64,000 nucleotides of DNA. It comes from Cytophagales bacterium (lineage in GTDB: Bacteria > Bacteroidota > Bacteroidia > Cytophagales > Spirosomataceae). Location of the stretch: the NCBI GenBank assembly GCA_013298125.1, contig JAAFJP010000001.1:1-64000 (forward strand), written 5' to 3'. A model generated the notes under the pieces. It was not told the origin of the DNA. It saw nothing but the letters and a program-made list of their open reading frames with translations, and did no database searches. The stretch's first letter is position 1. The number at the start of each line of letters is the position of its first letter. Shown one piece after another: positions 41,609 to 50,303 of the stretch. A program made the position numbers and the translations under genes.

Positions 41609-42628
41609 TCAACTATTAATTAATGAAGCTCCCGTTCCATTTTCCTCCGCATAAATCACCTTGCCATAGTCAATCGTAATGCCCGTGGAAACTTGGTCGT
41701 CCACCAGGAGAATGCCGTCCATGTCCACGTAATCTAAGAGTGGGAGCAATTGGGCGATGGCAGAACAACCCACGTTTGATTCGGTCATGCAACCCACCAT
41801 TACTTTCAAACCTAACTTATGGGCGTGGGCAATCATACGTCTTGCAGGGGTGAGTCCGCCACATTTCATGAGTTTGATATTAATGATATGAAAGAATCCG
41901 TAACAACGAGCCACGTCTTCTTCCACGATGCAACTTTCATCCGCCATGATGGGCAGGACAGACTCGGCAAAAACCCGTTTCATGCCTTCCCAATTGTCGG
42001 CTTTCATGGGTTGTTCGATAAATTCTACGCCCAAATCTTTCAAGGCAATGGCATTATTGAGCGTCTCTTCTACGCCCCAAGCAGTGTTGGCATCGACTCT
42101 AAAAACGGCATCGGTATGTTTGCGAAGTTCTTGTACAATTTTAATATCGTCTTTTGTGCCTAATTTGATTTTATACAGTGGAAAAGGCGTTTCTTGCATT
42201 TTGGAAATCATTTTCTCAACGGTATCAATGCCGATGGTATAGTCAGTAATAGGATTATTGGTAGCATCCAAGCCCCAGAGTTTATATAGAGGTTGTCCTT
42301 TTTTCTTAGCCCAAAGGTCGTTGGCGGCAATGTCTAAGGCACATAACGCAAAAGGATGGTCGTCTTTGAGGTGGGGGTACATATCCGCCCAAAATTGTTC
42401 TGGACTTTGGAGGTCATAATTCTCAATCAGTGGACGAATTGCCTCTAATTGAGCCATCATTTTTGCCATCGTAACGCCATAATAAGGGGTTTCGGTAGCT
42501 TCCCCAAAACCCCGAAAATCACCATCTCGAAGCTCGACAATGAGGGTAGGTTGCACATCACGAGACTCGTGCGTGATAGTAAAAGTATGACGAAGTTTTA
42601 ATTTGAATTGATGAAGGATTAATTGCAT
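41609..42628 (-). CDS. Dipeptide epimerase (L-Ala-D/L-Glu epimerase-like)
   Basis: A 339-residue enolase-superfamily enzyme of the muconate lactonising group. Active-site residues: K153-I-K155 (YKIKLGT), D179 (FRVDANTAW), E205 (EFIEQPM), D230 (IMADESC) and the opposing lysine K252/K255 in INIKLMKCGG. A C-terminal DMDGILL segment resembles the D-x-D motif that dipeptide epimerases use for the substrate's alpha-amino group. It would turn L-Ala-D-Glu, released from wall peptides, into L-Ala-L-Glu. First gene of the minus-strand cluster with DUF4846, aminotransferase and serine hydrolase genes; the two dipeptide peptidase partners are not directly adjacent, but an NlpC/P60 enzyme lies at 21281. 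Confidence 0.93.
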   Translation of the reverse strand: MQLILHQFKLKLRHTFTITHESRDVQPTLIVELRDGDFRGFGEATETPYYGVTMAKMMAQLEAIRPLIENYDLQSPEQFWADMYPHLKDDHPFALCALDIAANDLWAKKKGQPLYKLWGLDATNNPITDYTIGIDTVEKMISKMQETPFPLYKIKLGTKDDIKIVQELRKHTDAVFRVDANTAWGVEETLNNAIALKDLGVEFIEQPMKADNWEGMKRVFAESVLPIMADESCIVEEDVARCYGFFHIINIKLMKCGGLTPARRMIAHAHKLGLKVMVGCMTESNVGCSAIAQLLPLLDYVDMDGILLVDDQVSTGITIDYGKVIYAEENGTGASLINS

Positions 42629-42700
42629 AAAGCTATTTTATTTTTTTGGCTAAGTTAGGGGATATTTTGATAGGTTGTGTTTACCGTTTGATAAATTGGT

Positions 42701-42731
42701 TTTGGAAAGTACAGCTAAATTGGTATGTTTG
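42701..42731 (+). promoter_or_regulatory. Consensus Bacteroidota promoter for the 42800 gene
   Basis: TTTG (42701-42704), 19-base spacer, TATGTTTG (42724-42731), an exact match to the TTTG-N(17-23)-TAnnTTTG consensus. A start of transcription near 42737 would leave about 60 bases of leader before the ATG at 42800. Confidence 0.75.
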
Positions 42732-42799
42732 TAGCAATAAGAACGCTTTTCAAAAGATAATTATAATGAAAAAGCACAATACCCCATTTCCCTAACACC

Positions 42800-43330
42800 A
42801 TGAAAAAAATAACCTTTTTAATACTATTAGGACTCTTTTTCCTTTATAGAACTACAGTAAATGCTCAATCTAATCCTAAGAGTAAAGCAATAATTGGAGT
42901 TTGGGCAATGTACCATGACTTCCATCCTAATGGGTGGGGTACATGGAAAAAACCTTATGAATACCTTGAATTCAAAGAAGGTGGGCAATACACAAGGAGT
43001 ATTTTATTCAAAAAAGAAAATTATATCATCATGGGGAATTACGAAATCAAGAATGATAGTTTGATAATATTCCATGAAAGTAATGCTACTAATGGCATTG
43101 GTACGGCTATCATTCCCAGTTCTACGGCAAGGTTATTTAGTGTGAGAAATGATGAATTAGAATTGTGGGAAGACTGGCAGAGAATTATATGGAAGAGCAT
43201 TAAAAAAATGGGACATAAGAAAAAATTTCGTCCATTAACGATCAGTGAAAAAGAAAATCTCGAACTTAGAAGTACGAAAATCCTCAAAGAATTTCCTTCT
43301 TTAAGACACACTGTTAAAAGAGAGGGCTAA
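42800..43330 (+). CDS. Secreted lipocalin-like protein of unknown function
   Basis: A 176-residue protein with a signal peptide (KKITFLILLGLFFLYRTTVNAQ). The mature part starts IIGVWAMYHDFHPNG, a GxW start like many lipocalin-type barrels of Bacteroidota, followed by alternating strands (YEYLEFKEGGQYTRS, YIIMGNYEIKNDSLIIF, RNDELELWEDWQRIIWK). The last ~40 residues are lysine-rich and helical. No function can be assigned. It has a consensus promoter upstream and shares a bidirectional terminator with the following minus-strand gene. Confidence 0.75.
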   Translation: MKKITFLILLGLFFLYRTTVNAQSNPKSKAIIGVWAMYHDFHPNGWGTWKKPYEYLEFKEGGQYTRSILFKKENYIIMGNYEIKNDSLIIFHESNATNGIGTAIIPSSTARLFSVRNDELELWEDWQRIIWKSIKKMGHKKKFRPLTISEKENLELRSTKILKEFPSLRHTVKREG

Positions 43331-43410
43331 GGTTAGTAGATACATAAGTGCATTCTGGAATTTGTTTGGTGACGAAACGGTTTTATCGGTATTTGTGATT
43401 ATTCATTTTG

Positions 43411-43450
43411 AAAACGCTCACCATGGTTACAATTATGGTGAGCGTTTTTT
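43411..43450. terminator. Bidirectional terminator
   Basis: aaaacgctcaccat (43411-43424) pairs perfectly with atggtgagcgtttt around a 10-base loop and is followed by T's on both strands. It lies between convergent genes ending at 43330 and 43455. Confidence 0.88.
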
Positions 43451-43454
43451 ATTG

Positions 43455-45089
43455 TTACTTCAAATTCAAATTCTCAAAAGTAGAAATATCAATCACTTTT
43501 TCAAGGTCTTCGTCGTAAGTCACTTTTATTTTGTCACCAATCTGTGAAATCGGTAATTGGGTTGAAATATTTGAAGAACCTACGAAAACTTTTGGACTAT
43601 CTTTCAGAATAAAATAATAGAAGCTGTTTCCATTTTTTACATCATTTTGGATGCGAACTATGGTCGAAATCACCTCTTTTTTGACCGATGGCGTGTTGCC
43701 AGAAAGTTTATTTCCTGTCATGTTGTAGGTATTTTTGAAAGAGGTCAAAGTTTCTCTCAACGTATTGCCTACGCCCACAACTGTATAGTCGTTAATGCCC
43801 ACCATTGCATACATTTTGACCAATCCGCCATTGTCTTTCAACGCCATCACGTAAGTAGGAATATTGTTGATATTATATGGAATAGGCGTGGTGGCTCTGT
43901 ATCCTTTTTCCTGCACTTTTCCTTCGGCAGAATGCTGTGCTGCCAATTCGGTAGCTCCGCTTTGCTTATAATACGTTGCCTCTTTGGTGCGAGTATCAAC
44001 CAACATAAAACCTACCGTCGATTCATCTTTTCCAACCGAAGTCAGTCCTGTGTACCAGTAAGATTTATTATCTTTTCCATACACCAAAATCATTCCTTCA
44101 GTGGTTTGGAGTTTGTCGGTATTGGCAAAATTCCAATAGCCATTCACATACTCGCCCCAATCATCCAACTGTGCTTGGATATAATTAGAAGGCTGAACTC
44201 TATCCACCCATTTCGGCACATTATTCAATCCAAATTGCTGAATATCACCACTTTGAGCATCCACTACGATAACTCCATTAGCATTTTTCCCTCCAAAACC
44301 TACTGCCTTTTCGTAGGTCGTAATCACCCAATGGGGTTTACCCGAATCGTCAATTTCAAAACTAAAATCAGTTAATCCAACGGTACTATATCCATTAAAA
44401 TACGCATGACGGCGGAGGTTGTCTCCAAAAAATGCTCCTTCTTGATACTTTATTTTGATAGGTTTATTCTGAATAGTTTGTACCAATTTTACTTCACGCT
44501 CATTGGTTACGGACACCATTACATACCCAGGAGTGCCTTCTGAATTATTAAACCATTTGAAAAAACCACTGTGTTCGAGCGGGGCAACCCAAACCAATTG
44601 ATTATTAACTTTCTGAATACAAAATTCGCCCAGTTCGACTTGACTACCAAGGGCGGGCTGACTACCAAGCACTTTTTCGCCCACTAAGTTGGCTAAATCT
44701 TGATCCACAATCCTGACTTCATCCAATGAAATAGGCGTAATATGGTCGGAGATTTTCTTGCCAATATTCACTTTACCAATCAATTGCTGGTATTTCTGAG
44801 AGTGAAATATTGGATGTGAAGTAACGAACGGAAGCACCACAACATAAACCAAACTTGCGATAAACAAGTATTTAATCCATGAAGGAGCGGTTTTTTGCCC
44901 TTGAACCATACTAATATCATTGCCTTTTTGTACAAACTTCATGGAAGAATATAGCAAAAAAAGTACGACAGACAGAATTAAAACGATAATGCCAATTTGT
45001 GAAAATCCATACCTCAAAACGGGCATTTGCGTATAGAACAACAGAAAGGCGATGAGTAGACACAAGAGTACTTTGAAGATATTTTTCAT
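43455..45089 (-). CDS. Large uncharacterised membrane-anchored protein
   Basis: A 544-residue protein with three hydrophobic segments near the N-terminus (residues ~5-20, 29-52, 72-90), then a long extracytoplasmic part of about 450 residues rich in beta-strand sequence (PGYVMVSVTNEREVKLVQTI, GFGGKNANGVIVVDAQSGD, VGFMLVDTRTKEATYYKQSG). The pattern recalls PepSY-like or propeller folds but no motif is convincing. No catalytic residues recognised. The gene stands alone on its strand, with a shared terminator downstream and a degraded gene remnant upstream. Function unknown; the layout suggests a surface or periplasmic role. Confidence 0.75.
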   Translation of the reverse strand: MKNIFKVLLCLLIAFLLFYTQMPVLRYGFSQIGIIVLILSVVLFLLYSSMKFVQKGNDISMVQGQKTAPSWIKYLFIASLVYVVVLPFVTSHPIFHSQKYQQLIGKVNIGKKISDHITPISLDEVRIVDQDLANLVGEKVLGSQPALGSQVELGEFCIQKVNNQLVWVAPLEHSGFFKWFNNSEGTPGYVMVSVTNEREVKLVQTIQNKPIKIKYQEGAFFGDNLRRHAYFNGYSTVGLTDFSFEIDDSGKPHWVITTYEKAVGFGGKNANGVIVVDAQSGDIQQFGLNNVPKWVDRVQPSNYIQAQLDDWGEYVNGYWNFANTDKLQTTEGMILVYGKDNKSYWYTGLTSVGKDESTVGFMLVDTRTKEATYYKQSGATELAAQHSAEGKVQEKGYRATTPIPYNINNIPTYVMALKDNGGLVKMYAMVGINDYTVVGVGNTLRETLTSFKNTYNMTGNKLSGNTPSVKKEVISTIVRIQNDVKNGNSFYYFILKDSPKVFVGSSNISTQLPISQIGDKIKVTYDEDLEKVIDISTFENLNLK

Positions 45090-45157
45090 TGTTTTGGTAT
45101 TTTTTTGTAAACTTACATCAGTTCGGGATTGTTTGTGGATTTTATTGATGAGAGGTT

Positions 45158-45247
45158 TTATTTAGTGAAGAGGCGGGATAATGGTAAATAACCACCAGTG
45201 TGAACTTCCGAGAAATCTTGAATGCCAATGGGATATTTTTGACTCAT
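45158..45247 (-). pseudogene. Remnant of an AAA-ATPase-like/PD-(D/E)XK family protein (N-terminus only)
   Basis: ATG at 45245-45247 opens a 29-codon frame ending at 45158-45160: MSQKYPIGIQDFSEVHTGGY followed by LPLSRLFTK. The KYPIGIQDFxxxxxxGY segment matches the characteristic first residues of the AAA-ATPase-like (PF09820) proteins common in Bacteroidota. The normal continuation (YVDKT...) is lost. An exact -7 box TATCTTTG lies on the minus strand at 45276-45269, about 25 bases before the ATG. I infer a gene eroded to its promoter and first codons. Confidence 0.7.
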
Positions 45248-45388
45248 TGTTTGGGGAATTGGATAAAGCAAAGATACAGGTTTTTGGTGGAAAGTTTTGA
45301 GGCAAATGCAACCATTCTTTTACCAATTGCGTCCTTACGATATGAATACAGGTGTATAAGTATATTTAAAAGATAATCAATTCACATC

Positions 45389-46762
45389 ATGAAAGCACTC
45401 AAACAGATTAAATCTATATTGTTACTCTTTTTAAGTATTTTACTCTATGGTTGTAATCCAAAACAACCTCTCATTACACCAGACTCACTAACACGTGATT
45501 ATCTCAGAAATAATTTCTCAATTAAGGATTTCAGTTTTCAAAATGCTGTCGTCAACGTAACCTCTGAATACAGTCCACAAGAAAACTACATTGTTCTCAC
45601 TTTGCCAGAGGATTTCAAAGGAGATTTCATTACTCCAACTATAAATCTAAATGACGATGCTTCAAAAATATCGCCAAAATCGGGTGAAAGGGTATTTTTT
45701 GAGGGAAAAGAAGCGATTGAATATATAGTAACAAAAAAGAATGGTCAATTAGTAACATTTAAACTATACGTGGTGAGGCAAGATAAATTGGACGTTGAAG
45801 TCTTTACGAAAGAGATAAAATTAAGTCATAGAGAATCCCCTTACATTCAATTCAGAATAAAAAATATTGGTACTATTTCCAGTCCTCCAATAAACGGCAC
45901 TGTCAAAATCCCAGCAATAAGAATATTTGACTCAAACAAACAGCAAATTTATTTTTCGGGCGTAAATGTAAACAGTAATGATACCATTAGTGCCTACATT
46001 TCAAACTCAAATAACGGATATACCTTTCTAAAAAAAGGAGAATTCACCGTGTCATTTTCTATGAATGAAGATACCCTTTTTGGAAAAACTCGAAAGTCAG
46101 ATATTTCCAATTTTAAGATTGTTAACGGAGAAAACGAGTTGATAAGTACTTTTGAGAGAGCATGGTCACTAAATTCGGATAACATCATTAAAGGCGTGAA
46201 CTTTGATTCGAAGAAGAATTATAAAGTTATTTTTGAGAATGAGTTTTTAAACGCCCCCATCACAATATCACCTAAATTTATTGATGAAAATACACTCTCC
46301 GTAAAAATTCCAAATAATATTGACACGCTTCAATGTTGGATTACTTTCAAGGAAAGTGAAAAAATTATTGCTGAGGCTGATGGAGCAATAACTAATAATC
46401 CAAAATACTTTATAAAAAATTGTCAGTTTTCAACAAACTATGAAATAGGGTTTCAATCTTTCATAAAAAAAGAACAGTCTTTTTCTTTTCAAAAGAATAA
46501 AGCATTTGGAGCGTATTTCGTTGTCAGCTATGGAAATAATAGTAATGACGCATACAATAAGGGTGACCTAAAATTAGTCAATATTGATACAAGAAATGAA
46601 TTCGTATTAAAAGGGAAGATTGTGAGATGTATCTGGGATTGTACTGCCAGTTATTGGTCTTTTAGTGTTCCAGATGATGTTCCAAAAGGTTTTTATGAAG
46701 TCTATGGAATAAATCCGCAAGTAAATGCTGGTCGCTATTGGCGAAAATTAGAAGTAAAATAA
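45389..46762 (+). CDS. Lipoprotein with Ig/IPT-like domains, unknown function
   Basis: A 457-residue lipoprotein. The signal ends in a lipobox LLYGC (residues ~18-22). The mature protein begins with a DUF5018-like beta domain (LRNNFSIKDFSFQNAVVNVT ... ITPTINLNDDASKISP), followed by several beta-sandwich segments (KEIKLSHRESPYIQFRIKNI, GVNFDSKKNYKVIFENEFLN) that look like Ig or IPT folds. No catalytic motif. Export to the outer membrane by the Lol route is expected for this signal. The gene ends 24 bases before the miaA start on the same strand; a -7 box between suggests separate transcription. Confidence 0.75.
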   Translation: MKALKQIKSILLLFLSILLYGCNPKQPLITPDSLTRDYLRNNFSIKDFSFQNAVVNVTSEYSPQENYIVLTLPEDFKGDFITPTINLNDDASKISPKSGERVFFEGKEAIEYIVTKKNGQLVTFKLYVVRQDKLDVEVFTKEIKLSHRESPYIQFRIKNIGTISSPPINGTVKIPAIRIFDSNKQQIYFSGVNVNSNDTISAYISNSNNGYTFLKKGEFTVSFSMNEDTLFGKTRKSDISNFKIVNGENELISTFERAWSLNSDNIIKGVNFDSKKNYKVIFENEFLNAPITISPKFIDENTLSVKIPNNIDTLQCWITFKESEKIIAEADGAITNNPKYFIKNCQFSTNYEIGFQSFIKKEQSFSFQKNKAFGAYFVVSYGNNSNDAYNKGDLKLVNIDTRNEFVLKGKIVRCIWDCTASYWSFSVPDDVPKGFYEVYGINPQVNAGRYWRKLEVK

Positions 46763-46774
46763 CCCACAATAGTG

Positions 46775-46782
46775 TAATTTTG
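46775..46782 (+). promoter_or_regulatory. -7 box four bases before the miaA start
   Basis: TAATTTTG exactly matches TAnnTTTG and ends four bases before the ATG at 46787. Given the usual 4-7 base distance from -7 box to transcript start, the miaA transcript would begin at or next to its start codon. No clear -33 TTTG is present. Confidence 0.45.
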
Positions 46783-46786
46783 CACT

Positions 46787-47689
46787 ATGAAAACCCTCAT
46801 CATCATCGCTGGACCAACGGCAGTTGGCAAAACTGATTTATGCGTAAAGCTCGCCAAACTCCTTGATACTGAGATAGTTTCAGCGGATTCACGGCAGTTC
46901 TATCGTGAATTGGCAATCGGAACGGCAAAGCCAACCATTGTGGAAATGGACGGTGTGAAACATCATTTTGTCGATTCCCATTCTATTCAAGATTATTATT
47001 CTGTCGGAGATTTTGAGCGAGATTGTTTGGCGGTTTTAGATGAAATTTTCCATAAAAAAGATGTCGCAATCCTCACGGGCGGCTCTGGAATGTTTATCAA
47101 AATGATAACGGACGGCATAGACGAAATGCCCGAAGCGGATTTGGAATTACGTCAAAATTTAGCTCAAAGACTTGAAAATGAAGGGCTTGAAATATTGGCA
47201 AATGAATTAAAAACGCTCGACCCCATTTATTACGAACAAGTTGATATTCAAAATACACAACGAGTTTTGCGAGCTTTGGAGGTTTGTATTGCTACGGGAC
47301 AACCTTTTTCAAGTTTTAGAAAAAATCAGAAAGTAGAGCGACCATTTAAGATGATAAAAATTGCTATCGAACGCCCACGGGAGGAATTATACTCTCGCAT
47401 TGACAAACGCATGGACATCATGCTCGCCAATGGGCTTGAATCTGAGGCAAAATCAGTCATAGATTTTAGAGAACATTATGCCCTTAAAACCGTTGGCTAC
47501 CGTGAAATTTACGAACATCTCGACGGTGAATATGACCGTGAAGAAATGGTCAGATTACTCAAAAGAAACTCTCGCCGATATGCCAAAAGGCAAATGACAT
47601 GGTTCAAAAATCAAGATGAATTTCAATGGTTTGATGCCAAGAATGAAGCGGAGATTATTGCGTTTGTTCAGTCTTCTTTGCAACCTTAA
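46787..47689 (+). CDS. miaA: tRNA dimethylallyltransferase
   Basis: A 300-residue cytosolic enzyme that adds a dimethylallyl group to A37 of tRNAs reading UNN codons. P-loop IIAGPTAVGKTDL near residue 10, then VSADSRQFYRELAIGTAKPT, HHFVDSHSIQDYYSVGDFER, LTGGSGMFIKMITDGID, RVLRALEV and the C-terminal ETVGYREI-like KTVGYREIYEHLDGE and RYAKRQMTWFKNQ. Length and order fit the family. Its last ~35 bases overlap the end of a small lipoprotein gene on the opposite strand. Confidence 0.97.
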   Translation: MKTLIIIAGPTAVGKTDLCVKLAKLLDTEIVSADSRQFYRELAIGTAKPTIVEMDGVKHHFVDSHSIQDYYSVGDFERDCLAVLDEIFHKKDVAILTGGSGMFIKMITDGIDEMPEADLELRQNLAQRLENEGLEILANELKTLDPIYYEQVDIQNTQRVLRALEVCIATGQPFSSFRKNQKVERPFKMIKIAIERPREELYSRIDKRMDIMLANGLESEAKSVIDFREHYALKTVGYREIYEHLDGEYDREEMVRLLKRNSRRYAKRQMTWFKNQDEFQWFDAKNEAEIIAFVQSSLQP

Positions 47690-47849
47690 CTTTCGTTTTA
47701 TCATCTTTTAATGCATTAACGCCAGGTTGTAAAACTTTGTACTCAATAGGTTCGCATTTTGGATTTTTACCAACTTCAATTTTCTTCAATTTTTCTTCTT
47801 TGCAAGATACAAAACTGATAACAGCGAGTAGGAGTAATAGATTTTTCAT
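47655..47849 (-). CDS. Small lipoprotein, 64 residues
   Basis: Started at the second Met of the frame (MKNLLLLLAVISFVSCKEEK), which gives a compact signal and lipobox ISFVSC at residues 11-16. The remaining ~48 residues are very lysine-rich and contain GKNPKCEPIEYKVLQPGVNAL. The gene overlaps the 3' end of miaA by about 35 bases in opposite orientation. Function unknown. The lipobox gives reasonable support despite the short length. Confidence 0.65.
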   Translation of the reverse strand: MKNLLLLLAVISFVSCKEEKLKKIEVGKNPKCEPIEYKVLQPGVNALKDDKTKVKVAKKTEQTQ

Positions 47850-47940
47850 GATTTGCTTGTTTAGTTTCACGAAACTAAAACATAAACCCTACCAAACTGA
47901 TTTCGAGGTTGTTAAAAAATGTTAAAGCCTATAAAAACAA

Positions 47941-47969
47941 ATGTAGCGAAGTCCAAAGAACCTCGCTAC
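47941..47969 (-). terminator. Hairpin after the 48019-48252 gene
   Basis: tgtagcga and tcgctaca pair across a 13-base loop with T-rich sequence on the minus-strand exit side. It lies 50 bases beyond that gene's stop. Confidence 0.5.
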
Positions 47970-48018
47970 AAATCATCCTTAAACCAAAACTAAATAGATA
48001 ATGTGTTCTAAAAATGCC

Positions 48019-48252
48019 TTAAATTGAGTGTTTGAAAAGGATTGATAGTACCTTTTGTCCCATATAAATAAAACGATTTTCATTTGACATTATTACTTTT
48101 TTAGAAATATTCTGCACGTTGTTACTACTAATTTTCTCTTTCTTCACACTCTTTTTTCCTGCCAACAAATTATGAGGAAATCCCATCGCTAATGAATTGT
48201 TAGTCAAGGCAGTACATAAAAATAAACTTACGATAATCGTTAAATTTTTCAT
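48019..48252 (-). CDS. Small exported protein, 77 residues
   Basis: A 77-residue protein with a clear signal peptide (KNLTIIVSLFLCTALTNNSLA). The mature ~55 residues are basic (LLAGKKSVKKEKISSNN) and end in a hydrophobic stretch. No cysteines in the mature part. No family recognised. Support comes from the signal and a well-placed promoter: TTG-N21-TATCTTTG on the minus strand about 85 bases upstream. Confidence 0.65.
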   Translation of the reverse strand: MKNLTIIVSLFLCTALTNNSLAMGFPHNLLAGKKSVKKEKISSNNVQNISKKVIMSNENRFIYMGQKVLSILFKHSI

Positions 48253-48336
48253 CGTGTGATGTTGTTTGTTTGAGCGTTGAGAGATCTTAAAGTTATTGCT
48301 ACTGAAACTATGTTTACTATATTAACTATATGGTTG

Positions 48337-48368
48337 CAAAGATAATGGTTAAATTAGGTACTATGCAA
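48337..48368 (-). promoter_or_regulatory. Promoter for the small exported protein gene
   Basis: On the minus strand: TTG (48368-48366), 21-base spacer, TATCTTTG (48344-48337), an exact -7 match. The transcript would start near 48331 and have a leader of about 80 bases. Confidence 0.6.
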
Positions 48369-48654
48369 TACATAATACCTTAAATTTTGTTAAAATCTGG
48401 ATGAATGGTTAGTAGATTTGATGAATGGTGTGGCTTTTTGTAGATAAGATGCAGGGATTGATAAAAAGGTTGCAGAAGAAGGTATGATTTTCTACAATTT
48501 GTTTCAACTTATAATTTTATGTTACAAATTCTCAAAAATATTTTTTCCATTAAAAATACAATACTGCCTAATTTTAGCATAGCCTAAAATTTTTTCGACT
48601 TGGAAAAGTGATATTTAGAATGATTCAAAGCGTATAGTCGAAAGCGTATAAATA

Positions 48655-48685
48655 TTGCAAATGTAAAAAAACTGCCATAGCTTTC
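48655..48685 (+). promoter_or_regulatory. Candidate promoter for the aminoadipate semialdehyde dehydrogenase gene
   Basis: TTG (48655-48657), 20-base spacer, TAGCTTTC (48678-48685), one base short of TAnnTTTG. Leader of about 80 bases to the ATG at 48774. Confidence 0.45.
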
Positions 48686-48773
48686 GGAAAAATCAGTATT
48701 TCCTTTCAATAACCACTACCATTTTTATTCTTAGAAAAATCTAAAATTCTGAATTTATCAGGAACAATACTTC

Positions 48774-50303
48774 ATGCAAACTATTCTTTCAAAACTTAAT
48801 ATTTCAGCCGTCAATCACGGGACGAGTACAGGGCTAAATTCGTGGGCTTCTGAAACGCCTGACCTAATCGAATCTTTTTCGCCCGTGGATGGTAAATTGA
48901 TTGCTAAGGTCACAGAAACGACTTTGGACGATTATCAAAAGGTAATAGAAACTGCCAAAGCCGCTTTCAAATCTTGGAAAAACGTTCCTGCCCCTCGCCG
49001 TGGTGAAATTGTGAGGCAAATGGGTGAGGCTTTCAGAACAAACAAAGAGGCTTTGGGGCAATTAGTTTCCTACGAAATGGGCAAAAGCCTGCAAGAAGGT
49101 CTGGGCGAAGTACAAGAGATTATTGACATTTGCGACTTTGCTGTCGGACTTTCTCGCCAACTTTACGGACTCACCATGCACTCCGAACGTCCTCAACATC
49201 GGATGTATGAACAGTATCATGCCTTAGGAATAGTTGGGATTATTTCAGCTTTCAATTTTCCAGTTGCGGTTTGGTCTTGGAATGCCATGATTGCGTGGGT
49301 TTGCGGGGACGTATGCGTATGGAAACCTTCCGAAAAAACACCATTGACAGGGATTGCTTGCCAAAATATTATTCAGGATATTCTACGTAAAAATGATATT
49401 CCAGAAGGTGTATCTTGTTTAATATCAGGTGATTATCAAGTGGGCGAATGGCTCACGACTGATAAAAGAGTGCCTTTAATTTCCGCCACGGGTTCTACTC
49501 GGATGGGTAAAATTGTGGGTGCAGCCGTTGCTTCACGCATGGGTAGAAGTCTTTTAGAATTGGGCGGGAATAATGCCATCATCATTACAGAAAATGCAGA
49601 TTTAAACATCGCTATCGTTGCCGTGGTTTTTGGGGCAGTTGGTACGGCGGGTCAGCGTTGTACGTCCACGAGAAGAGTAATCATTCACGAATCCATTTAT
49701 GAAGAAGTGAAAGCGAGATTAGTGAAAGCCTACGGACAATTACGCATTGGGAATCCGTTAGACGAAACCAATCACGTTGGACCTTTGATTGATAAAAAGG
49801 CAGTAATCGCCTACGTTTCAGCCGCCCACGAAGTGAAAGAAGAAGGTGGGACAATGTTGGTTGAGGAGGAAATTTTGGAAGGAAAAGGCTTTGAATCAGG
49901 TTGTTACGTAAAACCTTGTATTGGTGAGGTTGAACCCAATTTCAAGATTGTAAAGCACGAGACTTTCGCTCCGATTTTGTACATCATGAAATACAAAACC
50001 TTGGAAGAAGCCATTCAAATTCAGAACAATGTACCACAGGGATTATCGTCTTCTATTTTTACCTTAAATATGCGAGAAGCCGAAGAATTTTTATCCATCA
50101 ACGGTTCAGATTGTGGCATTGCCAATGTCAATATAGGAACATCGGGGGCAGAAATTGGAGGTGCATTTGGAGGAGAAAAAGAAACAGGCGGAGGCAGAGA
50201 ATCAGGCTCAGATGCGTGGAAAGCCTATATGAGAAGACAAACTAATACAATAAATTACGGAACACAATTGCCTCTGGCTCAGGGGATTAAATTTGATTTT
50301 TAA
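48774..50303 (+). CDS. Aldehyde dehydrogenase, likely L-2-aminoadipate 6-semialdehyde dehydrogenase (ALDH7)
   Basis: A 509-residue NAD(P)-dependent aldehyde dehydrogenase of the antiquitin/ALDH7 type. Landmarks: FNFPVAVWSWNAMIAWVCGD, VWKPSEKTPLTGIACQ, SATGSTRMGKIVGAAVASRMG, general-base Glu in LLELGGNNAI, catalytic C296 in GTAGQRCTSTRR and the closing NVNIGTSGAEIGGAFGGEKETGGGRESGSDAWKAYM region split around its Gly-rich core. Together with the DUF1338 and saccharopine dehydrogenase genes downstream it suggests oxidation of aminoadipate semialdehyde to 2-aminoadipate in lysine catabolism. Its TAA shares bases with the convergent small gene's stop (TTAA at 50300-50303). Confidence 0.92.
   Translation: MQTILSKLNISAVNHGTSTGLNSWASETPDLIESFSPVDGKLIAKVTETTLDDYQKVIETAKAAFKSWKNVPAPRRGEIVRQMGEAFRTNKEALGQLVSYEMGKSLQEGLGEVQEIIDICDFAVGLSRQLYGLTMHSERPQHRMYEQYHALGIVGIISAFNFPVAVWSWNAMIAWVCGDVCVWKPSEKTPLTGIACQNIIQDILRKNDIPEGVSCLISGDYQVGEWLTTDKRVPLISATGSTRMGKIVGAAVASRMGRSLLELGGNNAIIITENADLNIAIVAVVFGAVGTAGQRCTSTRRVIIHESIYEEVKARLVKAYGQLRIGNPLDETNHVGPLIDKKAVIAYVSAAHEVKEEGGTMLVEEEILEGKGFESGCYVKPCIGEVEPNFKIVKHETFAPILYIMKYKTLEEAIQIQNNVPQGLSSSIFTLNMREAEEFLSINGSDCGIANVNIGTSGAEIGGAFGGEKETGGGRESGSDAWKAYMRRQTNTINYGTQLPLAQGIKFDF

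Larger units (their letters stand above)
48253..48773. other. Intergenic promoter region between divergent genes
   Basis: About 520 bases, no gene seen. It holds two promoter candidates, one on each strand (48337-48368 and 48655-48685). The section 48420-48520 is AT-rich with no coding or hairpin signal. Confidence 0.6.

Noticed and set aside
43647-44375. A 242-codon open frame on the plus strand
   Set aside because: It lies wholly within the membrane-anchored protein gene on the opposite strand, has a His/Phe/Ile-rich composition typical of an antisense shadow, and shows no domain.
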